In this document: one piece after another, positions 51,081-63,233 of the stretch | Layout: each line of letters begins with the position of its first letter | Position numbering within the stretch: position 1 is the stretch's first letter | DNA from: Haemonchus contortus | Lineage: Eukaryota; Nematoda; Chromadorea; Rhabditida; Trichostrongylidae | Direction: 5' to 3' | NCBI GenBank assembly: GCA_000469685.2 | Contig: LS997567.1 | Span: 33,035,831 to 33,099,830, forward strand | Length of the DNA: 64,000 bases | Made by a program: the position numbers and the translations under genes | The notes under the pieces: model-generated | The model's input: only the letters and a program-made list of their open reading frames with translations | The model's database searches: none | What the model was told of the DNA's origin: nothing

Positions 51081-52235
51081 ATCTAACAATATATTGGCCA
51101 CGAGAACAGGCTATCAAATGCCTACTGCTACGGGTGCGGATAAATTTCAGAGTGTAAATAAATTCCCATTTCATCTCCTGTGAAATACAGGCATTTCACA
51201 ATGGTAAGGGGTGAACAAGAAATTAATGATTTTAAGGTCTTTTTTTGGTTTTTCTGATGGTCTCAATTAGTATATAGATAAACTGATGTAAATGGTTGCC
51301 AAATGCAGTTTGCTAGAAATGTGCGCTCTCAATAAACGGCTTATGACGCTATTATTTGGGGTGGGAGATCGGTACTGTCCATTTTTTGGAAGAGGGTGGT
51401 TACTGAGTTGCCAAGACGCTTCAGGGTATCTTCGGAGAAATTCATTTATGAGAAGCCATTAGACGCGCACGGTATCGTGCGCAGCCCAACTGCTTTCTTA
51501 AAAAACACAGTTAAGTTGAGCAGAAGCAAACTCATGATGGGCGAGGCGCAAACGGAGTGTTGGGTGTATGTATGTGAGTGTGTGTGTGTGTATTAAGCCA
51601 AAATTTTTACCCCCTGTTCAACTGTACCAGAGCATCCACATTTGGAAGAAATGTACGCGACAGGGTATTTTTACCTAGAAAGGAGGAAATTTATCAGCAC
51701 AAACAACGTCAGCCGGGCGATCCGATAAAAATTATATTCTTTTTTAGAGTTTGTTTGTGCTTGTGAATTGTGCCGACAACAGGTAGAGGCGAGAAAATAT
51801 TTTGTTAATTTTACTCGCTTCCGGTGTTATGATGTATAGCGTATAACGTGAATAATCCCTGTGACAAACGTGAATTAGATTCTTCATCAAGTGAAGCACT
51901 CATGTAGAAAAAATCGTTAGCCATCCATTGACGATGGACTCCACTTCTAAGACACTAGCATACATCCGCTCGGAGTTATCTTCGAGGGAGTCCCTTTATC
52001 GAAGGTCGTGAAACGCGCACGGTATTGTGCGCAGCTCAACTGGTTCGCTGTAACGGCCATTTCATGAAGAGGGTAGTTCACCAATGAATTTCAGTCGTGG
52101 TTTTGCTAGAGAGTTCACACGCTGTCGGATATTGTAAACCATCTCGAATGGCGCTTAGGCCTATGAATACGACGATCACGTCAAAACATTAGGCCGTTAA
52201 TTTAATAAAGTCTTCCACCGAAACCTCGAACGGAG
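51081..52235. other. No gene; two copies of a short palindrome
   Basis: GCGCACGGTATCGTGCGC at about 51464 and GCGCACGGTATTGTGCGC at about 52013, each followed by 'agc(c/t)caactg'. Otherwise short frames only. Confidence 0.45.
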
Positions 52236-52239
52236 AAGA

Positions 52240-53955
52240 ATTTCAACAACAGGAAAAACAATGTTTGCCTGACGAAGAATTGACCCCTCAGCGTACGCCA
52301 CTTTTAGCAGACATGGCCTTGGAGCTCCCCAGGTAAACCAGTGATGGAAGTTTCACCAAGCAGAACGTCTCGGCCTCACGGCGGAATAACCTTCACAGCT
52401 GGGGAGCGATACTGAAAGTTGATCTCGGATTCCCAAGGGCCGCTCCAGCAAATAGGAAGGAGGCTATGAAGATTATTCTGACTGGGTGAGGCGCGGGGTG
52501 GATACAATAATGACATGGACAGGAATGATGGAGTTCAGCGAGTTGTAAAACGAAAAATGATGCCTAAAAGCATTGGCAAAAGAGGCGAACCAAAGAAGAC
52601 CTAAATGCCTACAGAAGTCCAAAAGAGATTACTAGGCTGCGGTATTCAAGAATACGGAAATGGAAGCCATGTTCAAGCTCAATTCACACGAGGCTACTCA
52701 GGACATCCCGATAGTGAAATACGTAAAGGCCAGCGAGCGCCATCCAGAGAACCCAAATGTATTCGAGTGCAGGCGGTAGAAATACTTCGGTGGTCTCTGA
52801 AATGCAGAACTTCACTGTGAGATTAGCTTCAATGGAGAAGCGACTTCTGGTCCAATCGCAGATGGTCATTGAATGAGGTAAGTCATGCATTCGGGAAGAA
52901 GAAGGTTGAGGAAGCGGGTGGGCCAGACACGATACCAATTTATTCTGGAATACACTCGGAGAGGACGGGACCAGGTGTCACCCGATTAATGCACCCTGTT
53001 ACTATAGAAGGAAGAACCACAGATGCGTTGAAGAGCAGCACAATCATTTCCGTTTTCAAGCGGAAAGGGGGGGGGGGGGAGCGATGGAGAGTTACACCTA
53101 CCGAGTGTTCAAGTTGACTGCGCACACGATAAAACTGTAAAAGCGGCTGGTCGACTCAAGATTGAGAGAGTCGTTATCGATCTCACTGGAGCGGTTCGGC
53201 TTCTTGCCTGAAAGGTCTACAACGGATGCCATCTTCATAGCTAGTCAAGTAATGGGAAATTATTGAGAAAGCGTAGAACCTGCTGGCTTGCCTTTCTTGA
53301 TCTGAAGAAGGCTTCCAACCAACCAACCCTCTAGAGAGTGCCCTGAGAACGAAACGTTCCAGAACACCTGGTCTCCTGACCTGACCGGACATAAAGGTTG
53401 GCGTGAACAACTCTGAGCTCGTTCCTCTTCCTACTAAAATTGGATGTCATTAGAAACAACTTCTGGATGAATTACTGAAGACCATGCTCTAGGCTGATGA
53501 CGTTGTATCGGATAGCGAACAGTAAAGAAGATATCCAGAACAAGCAGCAGAAGTGGTAGAAGGGGCTGGCGGATAATAGGCCCTGGCTGAACACGAAATA
53601 GACAAAGTTCATCAGCTTCGAGAAGTGAGCAGTGCCAAAAGTTACCTGCCCTGGAGAGTTCATCGGAAGTTTCCGAAATCCGCTACCTGGGAAGTGACCT
53701 AAGTGCCGACGGTAGCATATCAGGCTGTGAAGGTAGGATCAACGTCTCGTGATGAAATGGAGATATGATTACAAAGGACTAGGACGCTTAAGGGAAAGAT
53801 AAATTGCTGATAGTGGTGAGAGCCACGACGCCCCACAGCAGCGAGTGCTGGGCCGTAGGAAAGAGTCATGCGAGACAACTTCATTCCACTGAAATGAGGA
53901 CTTTGAGATGGCCTTTCGGTTGGCCGCAACCGAACCGAGTGGAAACGAAGAATGA
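52240..53955 (+). pseudogene. Non-LTR retrotransposon reverse transcriptase, heavily decayed
   Basis: Plus strand in drifting frames: EEAGGPDTIPIYSG (about 52910; family KA.GPDDIP), TIISVFKRKG, RLKIERVVIDL, NLLACLS then AFLDLKK-like text (53290; motif A), a poly-G run at 53066, SRLMTLYRIANSKEDIQ near 53490 (remains of the ADD box), and SECWAVGKSHARQLHSTEMR (53840), the C-terminal block of R4/Dong/CR1-like LINEs. Every block carries stops or shifts. It ends where MITE copy C begins. Confidence 0.65.
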
Positions 53956-53956
53956 A

Positions 53957-54528
53957 AGGCACAGTTCACGATAATTCTGGGTAATCCAGATTATGATGAA
54001 AAATGGAAGACAATGTCGAAAATAGTGCGATGAAAGGGAAGAAATTGCGTGAATCGGTGTTTCCAGAGTGAAAGAACGTTCGAAAAACGTAGAAAAGGGG
54101 GCCGGACGAGAATGAGACCAGAAAAATGAAGAAGAGTGGGGCGTTTGGACAAGCTATACAATGTGTCTCATTGCGAACATGTGCGTCCTGCTACGAATAA
54201 CAGACTATGGTAAGCAAAAATTCATTCACTTATAAGCATGAGTAAACAAAAAACCCTAGTAACAGCAAAAATAGCTCACCTTTTTCAGCTTCTTGGAGTA
54301 GGGAGTTAAATAAGGGATCGCGGCAGCAAAAAGAATAACAGAGGAAAAAAGAATGGGAGAAAAACACCGCTTCATCACTCGGCGACCAGCTTATTGTGTG
54401 TGGGTTCTAGAGCGAATAATAGCAATCTGTATTGTCTCGACACTCGTCTGACGTGATGACGTGACATCGATCGAGAGGCGGGAAAGACATTGACGTTCCC
54501 GCCCATTGAATTGTCGTGAACTGTGCCT
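53957..54528. mobile_element. TTAA MITE family, copy C (572 bp)
   Basis: Ends AGGCACAGTTCACGATAA and its complement. TTAA on the right (54529-54532), GAAA instead on the left. The interior is collinear with copy A ('agtaaacaaaaaaccctag', 'atcgcggcagcaaaaaga'). Inserted at the end of the decayed LINE. Confidence 0.75.
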
Positions 54529-54532
54529 TTAA

Positions 54533-54960
54533 GGCAGTTAATCAAACATCCCTTGTCCAGCTAACAATGACAGGGTAACACCTACCATATTATGGGCATT
54601 GAAAGAGAATACCCGGGTAATCCCGTGAATAAAAGAATGAAATTCAAAGCTCCAGGTTAGGACCGCGACAAGATCAGATCAAGATCAAGGTAACGTGTCG
54701 TGATCAAGAAGAATCTCGCTGTAATCAAGGTGACAGAAGACAGAATGTGCTGTATATCGAATGAAATATAGACGCCTCACAACAAGGGCGGACACTGCGG
54801 CGGCGCGAGGTTAACGCCAGGGAGAAGAAAAAGAAAAAACCATTTAATATATGAAAAATGAGTGACCCCACTCTTGAGAAAGGACAGCTTCAGAAAACCT
54901 TTTAACGAAAATATGCCTATTTCATAAGAAGAGAAGGGTAAAAAAAGAAACAAGCTCTCC
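54533..54960. other. No gene seen
   Basis: No supported feature. Confidence 0.4.
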
Positions 54961-54962
54961 CA

Positions 54963-55225
54963 ACCTGATTTTCACTCAGCGCAATGTGAGCGATGCATCG
55001 TCGCTGCAGTTCTGATGGGTTATTGGAGAGATCTTCAAGCCCATTATCCACGCTGCCACGAGCTGCCTGATCGTCGCGTTCTGCTCGCCCATTATCGCGA
55101 CCGCTACGATGCTCACTCGCTTGTGGCCATATGTCGCCACGACTTCGCTCTCGGTCATTACCCGGATCGTTCTCATCGTGATATCGTCTCTTTCGTCTAG
55201 CACTCAAATCCGAAGAGCAATATCT
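54963..55225 (-). CDS. Possible exon encoding an Arg/Asp-rich segment
   Basis: Minus strand: acceptor-like CTTCAG before about 55225, open frame with SARRKRRYHDENDPGNDRER and SRGDIWPQASEHRSGRDNGR, charged and low-hydrophobic like an RS/RD-type segment, ending near CAG|GTTGGG at 54963. No partner exons are identified, so this stays tentative. The complementary strand is also open. Confidence 0.3.
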
Positions 55226-55269
55226 GAAGTACGAGGTGCAGAAAGAAAATGTTGCGAGCCTGAGCTTAA

Positions 55270-55396
55270 CAACATTCCAGCTGCATGATCCCTATCAAGT
55301 CCCTTAACTTGGAACCTGGTCTGAAAACATTTTGACAGCTGCACGATCCCTATCAAGGCCCTTAACTCGGAACCTGGTGTGAAAACATTTTAATGC
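55270..55396. repeat. Tandem duplication, about 60-bp unit, two copies
   Basis: 'cagctgca[tc]gatccctatcaa' through 'gaaaacatttt' occurs twice back to back with a few differences. Confidence 0.8.
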
Positions 55397-55399
55397 ACA

Positions 55400-56705
<1,306 letters not shown>

Positions 56706-56714
56706 AAACTATGA

Positions 56715-56717
56715 AAC

Positions 56718-56755
<38 letters not shown>

Positions 56756-57190
56756 TATATCCTTCCTTTATATAAAGCGCTGTCGGTTGTCCGTCTGTTC
56801 GTCCGTCTGTTTGTACGGAAATTCATAACTCCTGTCCCCTTGGACCTAGGACGTTCAAATTTGGTGGGAGCACAGGCGGCAGGATGGAAACACATACGTG
56901 GGTAGCTGGACGGACTCCGCTCACAGGGGGTGGAGTTTGTGCAAAATGAATGTTTCGGCGGAAAATCATAACTCCTGACCCTGTGAACCCAGAAAGTTCA
57001 AATTTGGTAGGAGTACTCAAGGAACGATGGGAACACATATGGTAGGTGGGAGAACCGGACTCCGCCCACAGTGGGCGGGGTTTGCGCGAAATAAATGTTT
57101 GTTTGGAAAATAATCACTTCTGTCTCAGTGGACCTAGAAAATTCGAATTTGGTAAGAGTACACCAGGCAGGGTGGGAACACTAATGGTAG
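56715..57190. repeat. (TA)n, GTCTGT tract and GC-box minisatellite
   Basis: TA run 56718-56760, 'tataaagcgctgtcgg' and (TCCGTCTGT)n to 56812, then about 115-bp units with 'ataactcctg', 'gttcaaatttggt', 'ggaacacatatggtaggtgg' and 'actccgcccacagtgggcgg'. The BEL element is inserted in one of these units. Confidence 0.75.
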
Positions 57191-57194
57191 GTGG

Positions 57195-57418
57195 TATACG
57201 CGTGGCCCAGTATGTGCGAGTCTTGCTACAGAACAGAACGGAAGGGTTTCGCTAACCTTTATCTGATGGAATGCCGCTTACTGGAGTGGATGTGTAGGAC
57301 GAAAAAGTGAAGAACCTACTCATTCACTCTCTTATATACGGGCAAAATGATAAACACATGAGATCATTTAGTATCACAAATGCATTCTTCATTCTGAATT
57401 GCTTCCTTCTTCACCATA
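57195..57418 (-). repeat. BEL 3' LTR
   Basis: 224 bp, starts TATACGCGTGGCCCAG and ends CTTCTTCACCATA on the plus strand. The last 30 bases of the integrase frame lie within it. Preceded by GGTGG. Confidence 0.95.
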
Positions 57419-58810
57419 CTCCCGGCTTTTCAAAGATGTTGATGTTCTGATTTCCTGTTTCTGGGGGGCCGATTTTGTGGTGCTGCGAAGATTGTACCGT
57501 CTTGGTGGATTTTGCTGTTCTGTACATGGAATGAGTTTGAGTTCGGGTTGTTGGCTTTCTCTCAGAGATTCTGTATCGTTGTTCAGTTCCAGAGGGACGA
57601 GTAGATTGATGGGACGCCTGAGAATGTTGCCGTTGGGCATATGCAGTTCTACTTCTCTTATGGCTCCATCTTTTCCAGGCTTCAGTGCCGAAATCCTTCC
57701 CATTTTCCACGTATTGCGTGGTAGGTTATCGTCAGCAAGTAGCACTACCATGCCTTCTCTTGGTTCACGGTTCCCTGCACGCTTCCCATTCATATGTTTC
57801 TTATGCGCCTCTCGCAAGCTACGGAGGTAGATCTTATGCCATATCTTCCAGAAATACTCCGTCGCCTTGAGCGTTGATGCAAGGGCTTCCTGTGCTTGTC
57901 TTCTGGTTTGGAGACGGAATAGTTCCTCCGAGGGCAGATTATCTGGGTCGTCTTTATCCGATTGAGAAGACTCGAAGGGATATGTTATTTCAATATCTTT
58001 TACAATAAAATCGATAGGACGCAAAGGTCTCAAGGGGTCGTAGTCTGATCCTTGATATGTCAGAGGTCGTGTGTTCAGTGTACCTTCAATCTCAGCCATT
58101 AATGTCCTCAGCTCCTCCTCATTCAAAAGACGATTTCCAACGGCTTTGTAAAAGGAATGTTTTATCGATTTGATCAACCTTTCATAGAACGCTCCCTGCC
58201 ACGGAGCGTATGGCGTGATGGTTGTCCATTCAATTCCTTTACGAGCCATTATGGCTTGAAATTCGTCGTCATTTGTGATGGATTGTATAGCATCTTTGGG
58301 TATTTGATCTCCCAGAACAAAGGGGCCATTGTCAGAGGTGATTGTCTTTGGAACTCCTCGACGAGCGAAAAATCTTCGGAGGGCTAGAAGCAGCTTGTCG
58401 GTTGATGTGTCCGTTACCACTTCTATGTGGATCATCCTTGTCGTCATGCATGTGATAATGATTCCATACACTTTTGTTTTGTCGTCATTTTCCTTTGCAA
58501 CCAGGGGGCCAAAGTAGTCGATTCCAAAATTTTCAAATGGCTTGGTCCTTATAACACGTCGATTCGGAAGTGGTCCCATCGATGGATATGGGAACGGTAA
58601 TGCGTTCATTCTTTGACATGGAACACATTTGGTTGTTAGACGTTGGACTTGTTGCCGAAGCTTTGGGATCCAGAACTTTCTTCTGACCGTAGCCATCGTA
58701 TGAGAAATGCTAAGATGGAGTGGCAGATGCGATAATGCATGATGCGAGTGGGGTTTTCGGGGCCACAAACATGGGGTGCTTTGCGGACTCAGGAATACTC
58801 GCATTATCAA
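57389..58810 (-). CDS. BEL integrase region, open frame of 473 codons
   Basis: Intact frame. N-terminal HHCC zinc-binding region (HLPLHLSISH ... CVPCQRM), retroviral-type integrase core with FGIDYFGPLV (Asp), TITSDNGPFVLGD (Asp) and ITPYAPWQGAFYERLIKSIK (Glu), then the DUF5641-like C-terminal domain (REGMVVLLADDNLPRNTWKM, LHMPNGNILRRPINLLVPLE), ending in a basic tail. All three catalytic residues are present. The ATG at 58810 is within what should be one long polyprotein, and the upstream frame ends at 58710 in another register, so the two overlap through a frameshift. It would insert element DNA into the genome. Confidence 0.9.
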   Translation of the reverse strand: MIMRVFLSPQSTPCLWPRKPHSHHALSHLPLHLSISHTMATVRRKFWIPKLRQQVQRLTTKCVPCQRMNALPFPYPSMGPLPNRRVIRTKPFENFGIDYFGPLVAKENDDKTKVYGIIITCMTTRMIHIEVVTDTSTDKLLLALRRFFARRGVPKTITSDNGPFVLGDQIPKDAIQSITNDDEFQAIMARKGIEWTTITPYAPWQGAFYERLIKSIKHSFYKAVGNRLLNEEELRTLMAEIEGTLNTRPLTYQGSDYDPLRPLRPIDFIVKDIEITYPFESSQSDKDDPDNLPSEELFRLQTRRQAQEALASTLKATEYFWKIWHKIYLRSLREAHKKHMNGKRAGNREPREGMVVLLADDNLPRNTWKMGRISALKPGKDGAIREVELHMPNGNILRRPINLLVPLELNNDTESLRESQQPELKLIPCTEQQNPPRRYNLRSTTKSAPQKQEIRTSTSLKSREYGEEGSNSE

Positions 58811-59426
58811 GTCTTCCTCGACAGCGTAGAATGCCGTACTGATCTGGTTGAAGATTGAGGTTTTTCAGGGAGCGTCTGAGCTGTTCTGAAACATGGATGC
58901 ACTGATGCGCGCGTATAATGACTTGTAATGCAGCTTCCCTTTCAGTTACCGTGATGAATTTACCGTCCGACCGTATCGTCAGTTCTGGAACTTGCGTTGT
59001 TATTCTTGATGCGATTCCTTCTCGAATACGGTTACACAATTTTCTCAAAAACCGTAGTGCGTAGGCTACAGACGTTTGAGCTGATTCGAGAGTCCTGTGC
59101 CTGCTCCAGTCCAAAAATTCCACATCGCTGATGTTTCTCATGTTCGAGGTTGTTTTGGTGTTCAGAATCGTTTGTTGAACAACTTCTACATTTTCTGCAT
59201 GTTTTTCTTCGGGAAGGGCAGTGAGTCGACATTTTTCGGACCAACGTTCCTCCGGCTGCTTTAGGAAATCGGGTCCTTCCCACCACAAATGGGTCTCCAT
59301 CTCCTTTGCCGACAAACCTCTTGTAGGGCTGTCTGCGGGGTTCTCATTCGCAGTAACATGCCCGAACCGTGTGAGACAGTCTATATGGTTCACTATTGCT
59401 CGAATTTCTACTATTCGATTCTTCAC
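58710..59426 (-). pseudogene. BEL RNase H-integrase linker, out of frame with both neighbours
   Basis: Starts KNRIVEIRAIVNHIDCLTRF and GHVTANENPADSPTRGLSAK (end of RNase H; NPADxxTRG is a conserved BEL block), then LWWEGPDFLKQPEERW (the family WW.GP.WL motif) and a linker with YGILRCRGRLDNASIP leading to integrase. Frame changes at about 59424 and 58720-58760 isolate it. Confidence 0.85.
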
Positions 59427-60883
59427 AAAACGGCCGACATCTCTTTTGATGGGGTAAGTTGCGAGCCAGTTGAGAACGATTTCGGAATCCGTGAAAATAG
59501 CGAAGATGAGATTCTCAATTGATCGGCTAAAGCGTTGTATATTATTTGTGCCATTCTCACAGCCATAGTGGTAGCGTACATCTCCATTTTCGGAACTGTA
59601 GGATGTGCTTTCGCATTGGCTAACTTGGATCGTGCAAATACAAGGTGTGATTTATTAGTTGCTACCACATATGCACAGGTTGCCGTAGCCCGTGTACTTG
59701 CGTCGGCAAAAACTGTAAGTTTGACGCTTGAATGAAGAGATGAAACTTGTCGTGAGAGAGTCAGTTTGAAAGACTCCATTTCGGTGTGTGTTTCCTTCCA
59801 CTGTACAGTTTGTTCTTCGGCTAGTTCCGTATCCCAGTCGTATCCGAGTGACCACAAACATTGCAGGAACAGTTTGCCTCTCAATGTGAGTGGAGTTAGC
59901 CACCCCATGGGATCGTAAATGGACGCGATGTGCTCCGAGATAGTCCATTTGGTGATTGCACTATGGCTTGCTAACTGGCTATTGAGGATAAGGTGATCCT
60001 TCACTGAATCCCAACAAACTCCAAGAACCTTCGTAACGCTGTGCATACTTTTGTCGTGTGAAGAAATAACTTTGTTGACCTCTTCGTTGCTAGTAAGGTA
60101 TCCCCGAAGGTTCATATTCATCTCGGCGAAAATCGCTTTCGATTTCTTGTACTTTTCCATCGCTTCTTCTTCATTTGATGCCGTGAGTATAACATTGTCC
60201 ACGTAGACATTTCTGTAGACTTCCTTTGCCAACTCTTTGTGAAGGGTGTTCTCCTGTAGGTGATATTTGATTGTCCCTGCCAATAGAAATGGTGAGCAAT
60301 TCAATCCGAAAGTTACCCGCGTGAAACGGTATTCGACGAGATTCGTTTCAGTAGGTGGCTTCGTTGGATCCTTGAACCATAGACACCGAGTGGCATCCCT
60401 ATCGTCTGTCTTGAGACGGATCTGCAGAATTGCCTTCTCAACATCCGCTATCATGGCAATGTTTCCAATCCTGAAGCGCAGAAGCATGTCTCGCATAAGT
60501 GGTAAGATCACTGGTCCTTGGTGGAGAACATCGTTCAAGGATGGGTAGCCTTTGAAATGAGCAGATGCATCAAACACTACTCTCAGTTTTGTGAATTCTT
60601 TTGCCGAGGTGATCACTGCTTCATGACTGAGATAGTGGACTATTTTTCCGGTGGGTGGTTGACAGACATCCATTTCTTCAATGATCCTTTTGTTGAGTTG
60701 TTCTTCAAACGTCTGATGGTACTGTCGGAGTATGTCTGGTGTGGTCTGAAGTTTCGATAGATTGAGGCAAAGTCGCTTGTAAGCTATCAGTTTGTTATCC
60801 GGTAGAAAGACTGCTTCCTCTTTCCAAGGTAGTTGGACATAGTATCCATCCTTGTGGTGCTCTATTGTTGCTTTGAAATTCCT
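59423..60883 (-). pseudogene. BEL reverse transcriptase and RNase H
   Basis: In frame with gag-protease apart from one TGA at 60884-60886. Open to the stop at 59423. Blocks: YVQLPWKEE and YKRLCLNLSKL (start), LRVVFDASAHFKGYPSLND, NIAMIADVEKAILQIRL (motif A Asp), FGLNCSPFLLAGTI (motif B), VYRNVYVDNVILTASN (motif C: YVDN; second Asp is Asn, a variant seen in BEL/Pao relatives), GWLTPLTLRGKLF, then RNase H with LTVFADASTRATATCAYV and KMEMYATTMA. The frame is lost just before the last RNase H block. Role: copies element RNA into DNA. Confidence 0.9.
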
Positions 60884-62395
60884 TCATACTTTATCGTTTT
60901 CCATCTCCAGTTCTTGTGTTTTGGTGCCAGTGAACTCTTGAATTCCCAAGTTTTGTAGAGCAAGGAACTCATCCCATTTCTGGTTACTCTCTTGTATCGC
61001 CGAGGATGGGGTAGTCGTTATCGCTGTGTTTGAAACGTAGTTGTCGACTGGTCCCGTAATGAGGTATCCTAACCGAGAGGGTATCAGTCGAAGTCCTGAT
61101 GGAAGCACTTTCGATGACTGATCTTCTCTATCGATAAGAGAAAATGCGTCACTACATCCCAGCAATACTTCAGGACGGACTTCTTGAAAATCTTGGCTAA
61201 CTGATAATTTGATATAGTTCTCTGCGATATAATGTTTGTCTTCATAAGTGAGTTCATGTCTTTGGAGACTTTCCGTGATATGGTGAATACGGGTGACTTG
61301 AAACCAATGGGATTTCCCTTCATGGTCGAAAAGTTGTAGGTCAGTGACTCCGCAATCTATCTCTCTTGATTTTTGATTGCCGAATGTGTTGACACTTAAT
61401 CGAACTGTATGGGTATTTTCCAATTGAAGACGACACGCGAGATTGTCACTTATGAATGAACGATCCGCGCCTGTGTCCAGTAGGATGTGGATTGTTTCCA
61501 ATGCTCGCGTGTTGACATTGAAAACTTGTGCTTCTCCGACGAGAACGCATTGTTTTGTCTTTGATGCTGTGGAGGTGGTTTTCATGCAAGTTATTGCTTC
61601 GACATTGTCTTCATCATCGTCGTCTTCGTTCGGTGTAGAAGAGACGAAATGTTGTCTTGTTTTCCTCTGCGCGGGAGGCTTGGGGTATTCAGCTACTGTG
61701 GCTGGTTTCCTTTGAGAATGCATTGGACTTTGTACTGTGGAACGAATTGTTTGTGGGCATATTGACGTGTGATGCCCTTTCTGATGACACAATCGACAAG
61801 CGCCTTTCGTGCAAGCGCTAGCGATATGGTTTGTTCCTCCACAGTTCATACAAAGAGAGAACCGTTTCATGTGTTCGAGCCTTTGCTCTTGAGTACCGAA
61901 CTCTAACTCTGGACAGTCCTTTGGTAAATGGTCATTACGTTTGCAATAGAAGCACGCATGAATTCGTTCTTTACCGATAGGTATATCGGTCGTTTTATTG
62001 ACAATGTTGTTTTGTGTGGGTTTACATGGCTGTTCTTGGCTTTGCTCTTGAAGATAATGCTTAATCTCCACCTCGGTATCGAGAAAGTCGCTGATATGGG
62101 AGAGTAGCATTTCAGTAGTCCACGGTTCGCTAGCGGTCTGTTCGTGCTTTTTCCTTAAAACGTGACGTTGCACGCGTTCACTGAATTTGGATAGGACTTG
62201 TTTCTGTAGGACAACGGTGTCCAAACATTCTCCTTTGAGGGCCATCTGATTGAGGATTGAAGAAATCTCCTCATAGAGTGTCATTTGATCTTCAACGCAA
62301 GTGGTACTAGCACGACATCCTTCGAGTTGCCTAGCTAGTTCCTCGAGCAGCAGCTGAGGATTACGAAACTTTCTTTTTAGATGGGCGATGGCCAT
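60884..62395 (-). CDS. BEL gag C-terminus and aspartic protease, open frame
   Basis: 503 codons. DUF1759-type gag region (AHLKRKFRNPQLLLEELARQ), then three CCHC zinc knuckles (CFYCKRNDHLPKDC, CMNCGGTNHIASAC, CRLCHQKGHHTSIC), an acidic spacer, and a retropepsin-like domain with IHILLDTGADRSFISDNLA (DTGA) and a second conserved segment VRPEVLLGCSDAF. The frame ends at TGA 60884-60886 where the family reads on into RT. The ATG at 62395 is only the first one after the gag frameshift; the natural start is at 62849. Confidence 0.9.
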   Translation of the reverse strand: MAIAHLKRKFRNPQLLLEELARQLEGCRASTTCVEDQMTLYEEISSILNQMALKGECLDTVVLQKQVLSKFSERVQRHVLRKKHEQTASEPWTTEMLLSHISDFLDTEVEIKHYLQEQSQEQPCKPTQNNIVNKTTDIPIGKERIHACFYCKRNDHLPKDCPELEFGTQEQRLEHMKRFSLCMNCGGTNHIASACTKGACRLCHQKGHHTSICPQTIRSTVQSPMHSQRKPATVAEYPKPPAQRKTRQHFVSSTPNEDDDDEDNVEAITCMKTTSTASKTKQCVLVGEAQVFNVNTRALETIHILLDTGADRSFISDNLACRLQLENTHTVRLSVNTFGNQKSREIDCGVTDLQLFDHEGKSHWFQVTRIHHITESLQRHELTYEDKHYIAENYIKLSVSQDFQEVRPEVLLGCSDAFSLIDREDQSSKVLPSGLRLIPSRLGYLITGPVDNYVSNTAITTTPSSAIQESNQKWDEFLALQNLGIQEFTGTKTQELEMENDKV

Positions 62396-62849
62396 TGTGT
62401 AGGTTGATCCACTGATTTGGAATTTCTTGACTGACTTTTTCGCTTCCCCCTCCAGCGATTCGCGAGTTCATTTTGTAGATGTCTCCGATCTTTCGGGAAT
62501 GGACACAGTAGTCGAAGGCGCTCCAAAAACTTTCCCATTCCCAGACTTTCCCACTGAATTTGGGGATTGGAATAGGAGCCAGTTGCATTGGCGCTGCTTG
62601 CAGATCATCACATGCCGTAGCGTCCATCGATAACTCTTCCAAGGTCATCTCTAGCTCAATCCGACTGTTTTGAGCGCGAAGTGTGCGATCCTGGGCTATC
62701 GAGGCGTTCGACGAAATTTTGTCGAAGACTGTGTCTCCTTGAGGGTCTTCCCGGTCAAGTGTGTCTGCTACGCTGGTATAAGCATTGAGCGCGTTTTCTA
62801 CACTTGTGCAGGCCACTTCGATAGTTTTCTTCAGCTTTATCGGCTGCAT
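62361..62849 (-). pseudogene. BEL gag N-terminus, frameshifted
   Basis: Starts at ATG 62849 (MQPIKLKKTIEVACTSVENA), helical region, PIPKFSGKVWEWESFWSAFD (the conserved P.PKFSG....W..FW..F of BEL gag). After about 62465 the true continuation (EGEAKKSVKKF) lies in another frame, while this frame stops at 62361. One base change in length would explain it. Confidence 0.88.
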
Positions 62850-62994
62850 TTTCCTAGAGTGAGTGTCCTCACCGATTCTTTTTCCGAAGCCTCAATTTTC
62901 CCGGGCACGTCCTCTAGGATAGCGGCCAGTCGTCCTGTCGTCTTCGTCAGCATTCCTTGCCTTGTTGAGAGAGTCGTAGTCATTGTTCTTCACT

Positions 62995-63009
62995 CCGGCC
63001 GATGCACCA
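62995..63009 (-). promoter_or_regulatory. Primer-binding site, tRNA-Gly type
   Basis: Directly next to the 5' LTR the minus strand reads TGGTGCATCGGCCGG, complementary to the 3' end of animal tRNA-Gly(GCC) plus CCA. BEL/Pao elements commonly use tRNA-Gly. The match covers 15 bases. Confidence 0.85.
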
Positions 63010-63233
63010 TATACGCGTGGCCCAGTGTGTATGAGTCTTGCTACAGAACAGAACGCAAGGGTTTCGCTAACCTTTATCTGATGGAATGCCGCTTACTGGA
63101 GTGGATGTGTAGGACGAAAAAGTGAAGAACCTACTCATTCACTCTCTTATATACGGGCAAAATGATAAACACATATGATCATTTAGTATCACAAATGCAT
63201 TCTTCATTCTGAATTGCTTCCTTCTTCACTATA
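63010..63233 (-). repeat. BEL 5' LTR
   Basis: 224 bp partner of 57195-57418, followed by the GGTGG duplication. It should carry the element promoter. Minus-strand transcription would start inside it. Confidence 0.95.

Larger units (their letters stand above)
57195..63233 (-). mobile_element. BEL/Pao LTR retrotransposon, structurally complete (6039 bp)
   Basis: Direct LTRs of 224 bp at 57195-57418 and 63010-63233, about 97% identical (seven differences by eye). Duplication GGTGG at 57190-57194 and 63234-63238. Minus-strand order: primer-binding site, gag (DUF1759-like), zinc knuckles, aspartic protease, RT, RNase H, integrase, the BEL/Pao layout with integrase last. No envelope-like frame. 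A gag frameshift, a TGA between protease and RT, and frame changes before and after 58.7-59.4 kb break the polyprotein. The two outer minisatellite halves show the insertion target. Confidence 0.96.

Noticed and set aside
57399..57830. 143-codon plus-strand frame opposite BEL integrase
   Set aside because: Shadow of the integrase frame; composition fits an antisense translation.
62670..63125. 151-codon plus-strand frame over BEL gag and the 5' LTR
   Set aside because: Antisense to gag and the LTR; no independent motif.
57195..63233. Envelope gene that would make the BEL element retrovirus-like
   Set aside because: No frame after integrase and no room between integrase and the 3' LTR.
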